Source: Metopolophium dirhodum
Taxonomy: Eukaryota; Arthropoda; Insecta; Hemiptera; Aphididae
DNA length: 64,000 nt
Direction of reading: 5' to 3'
Assembly (NCBI RefSeq): GCF_019925205.1
Contig: NC_083564.1
Span: 22,685,447-22,749,446, forward strand
In this document: positions 63,685 through 64,000 of the stretch, one piece after another
Numbering within the stretch: position 1 is the stretch's first letter
How the letters are laid out: the number at the start of each line of letters is the position of its first letter
The notes under the pieces: generated by a model
Databases searched by the model: none
Told to the model about the DNA's origin: nothing
The model's input: the letters and a program-made list of their open reading frames with translations, nothing else
Position numbers and translations under genes: made by a program

Positions 63685-64000
63685 ATTTAAATACAATGTT
63701 TAGTCATAGTAAAAAATGGAATATTTTAGTGTGTACTAATTATTATAAATGAACTATGTAAATTTATAATGTTTTTTTTTTTTTAATTCTACCATTAAAA
63801 ATTCTAGAGTATTTACAAAAAATTGCATTACAGTTTTGTGTTTTACGTTAAGAAGTAATACTACTCAGTGTATTTCCAACCGAGTTTCCAGCCAAAAGTG
63901 CCTTTTAATATCAACCATGATTATAACCTATAGATTTCTCCTAGCGTTATATGATTTTTTTAGTTCTATCTGCGATGTTGAGTTTTTATTACTTTTTAAT
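63685..64000 (+). other. 3' flank of OSCP
   Basis: AT-rich sequence after the stop, presumably the 3' UTR. A canonical AATAAA was not found in the first 150 bases. Confidence 0.45.

Overview
The window reads as nuclear DNA of an aphid (Hemiptera, Aphididae). It is very AT-rich, full of TAGGTA/ACCTAC words, has short AT-rich introns, and carries many short inverted-repeat elements. It holds four conserved intron-containing genes and one multicopy gene with an in-frame stop, scattered among repeats. No virus, CRISPR, bacterial operon, tRNA or rRNA gene was recognised. The species assignment is inference.

Layout: (1) 1072-3558, minus: Su(var)3-9, a histone H3K9 methyltransferase with chromodomain, pre-SET, SET and post-SET, in three exons; a GC-rich promoter island lies upstream to about 4330. 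(2) 4.3-11.7 kb: repeats only, including TTAA-flanked and nested elements. (3) 11.99-15.12 kb, plus: a decayed gene of transposon-like character, followed by a six-exon SAMD3-like gene whose splice sites and frames are intact apart from one TAA at 13238. (4) 15.1-27 kb: repeats (a retroposon with a 12-bp target duplication, a long-TIR element with a 9-bp duplication, a palindromic pair of an abundant aphid repeat) and a small BESS-like ORF. (5) 27250-34465, minus: a divergent PKA catalytic-subunit-like kinase in three exons, with two dead hAT elements in intron 2. (6) 34.7-40.4 kb: a Helitron, a TIR element and a second long copy of the abundant repeat. (7) 40431-43109, minus: a four-repeat beta-thymosin (ciboulot-type) gene; a splice acceptor 2 nt before its ATG points to a remote 5' exon, probably in the GC-rich island at 53.65-54.05 kb. 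(8) 54-59 kb: hAT-type MITE, split Helitron, other repeats. (9) 59148-63684, plus: OSCP, subunit O of mitochondrial ATP synthase, in six exons.

The conserved genes work in unrelated processes (heterochromatin, kinase signalling, actin dynamics, ATP synthesis), so there is no operon or cluster logic. The most interesting items are the kinase's altered ATP and substrate pocket residues, the short leader of Su(var)3-9 without eIF2-gamma exons, the repeated-gene pair at 12-15 kb, and several elements whose target duplications can be read directly.
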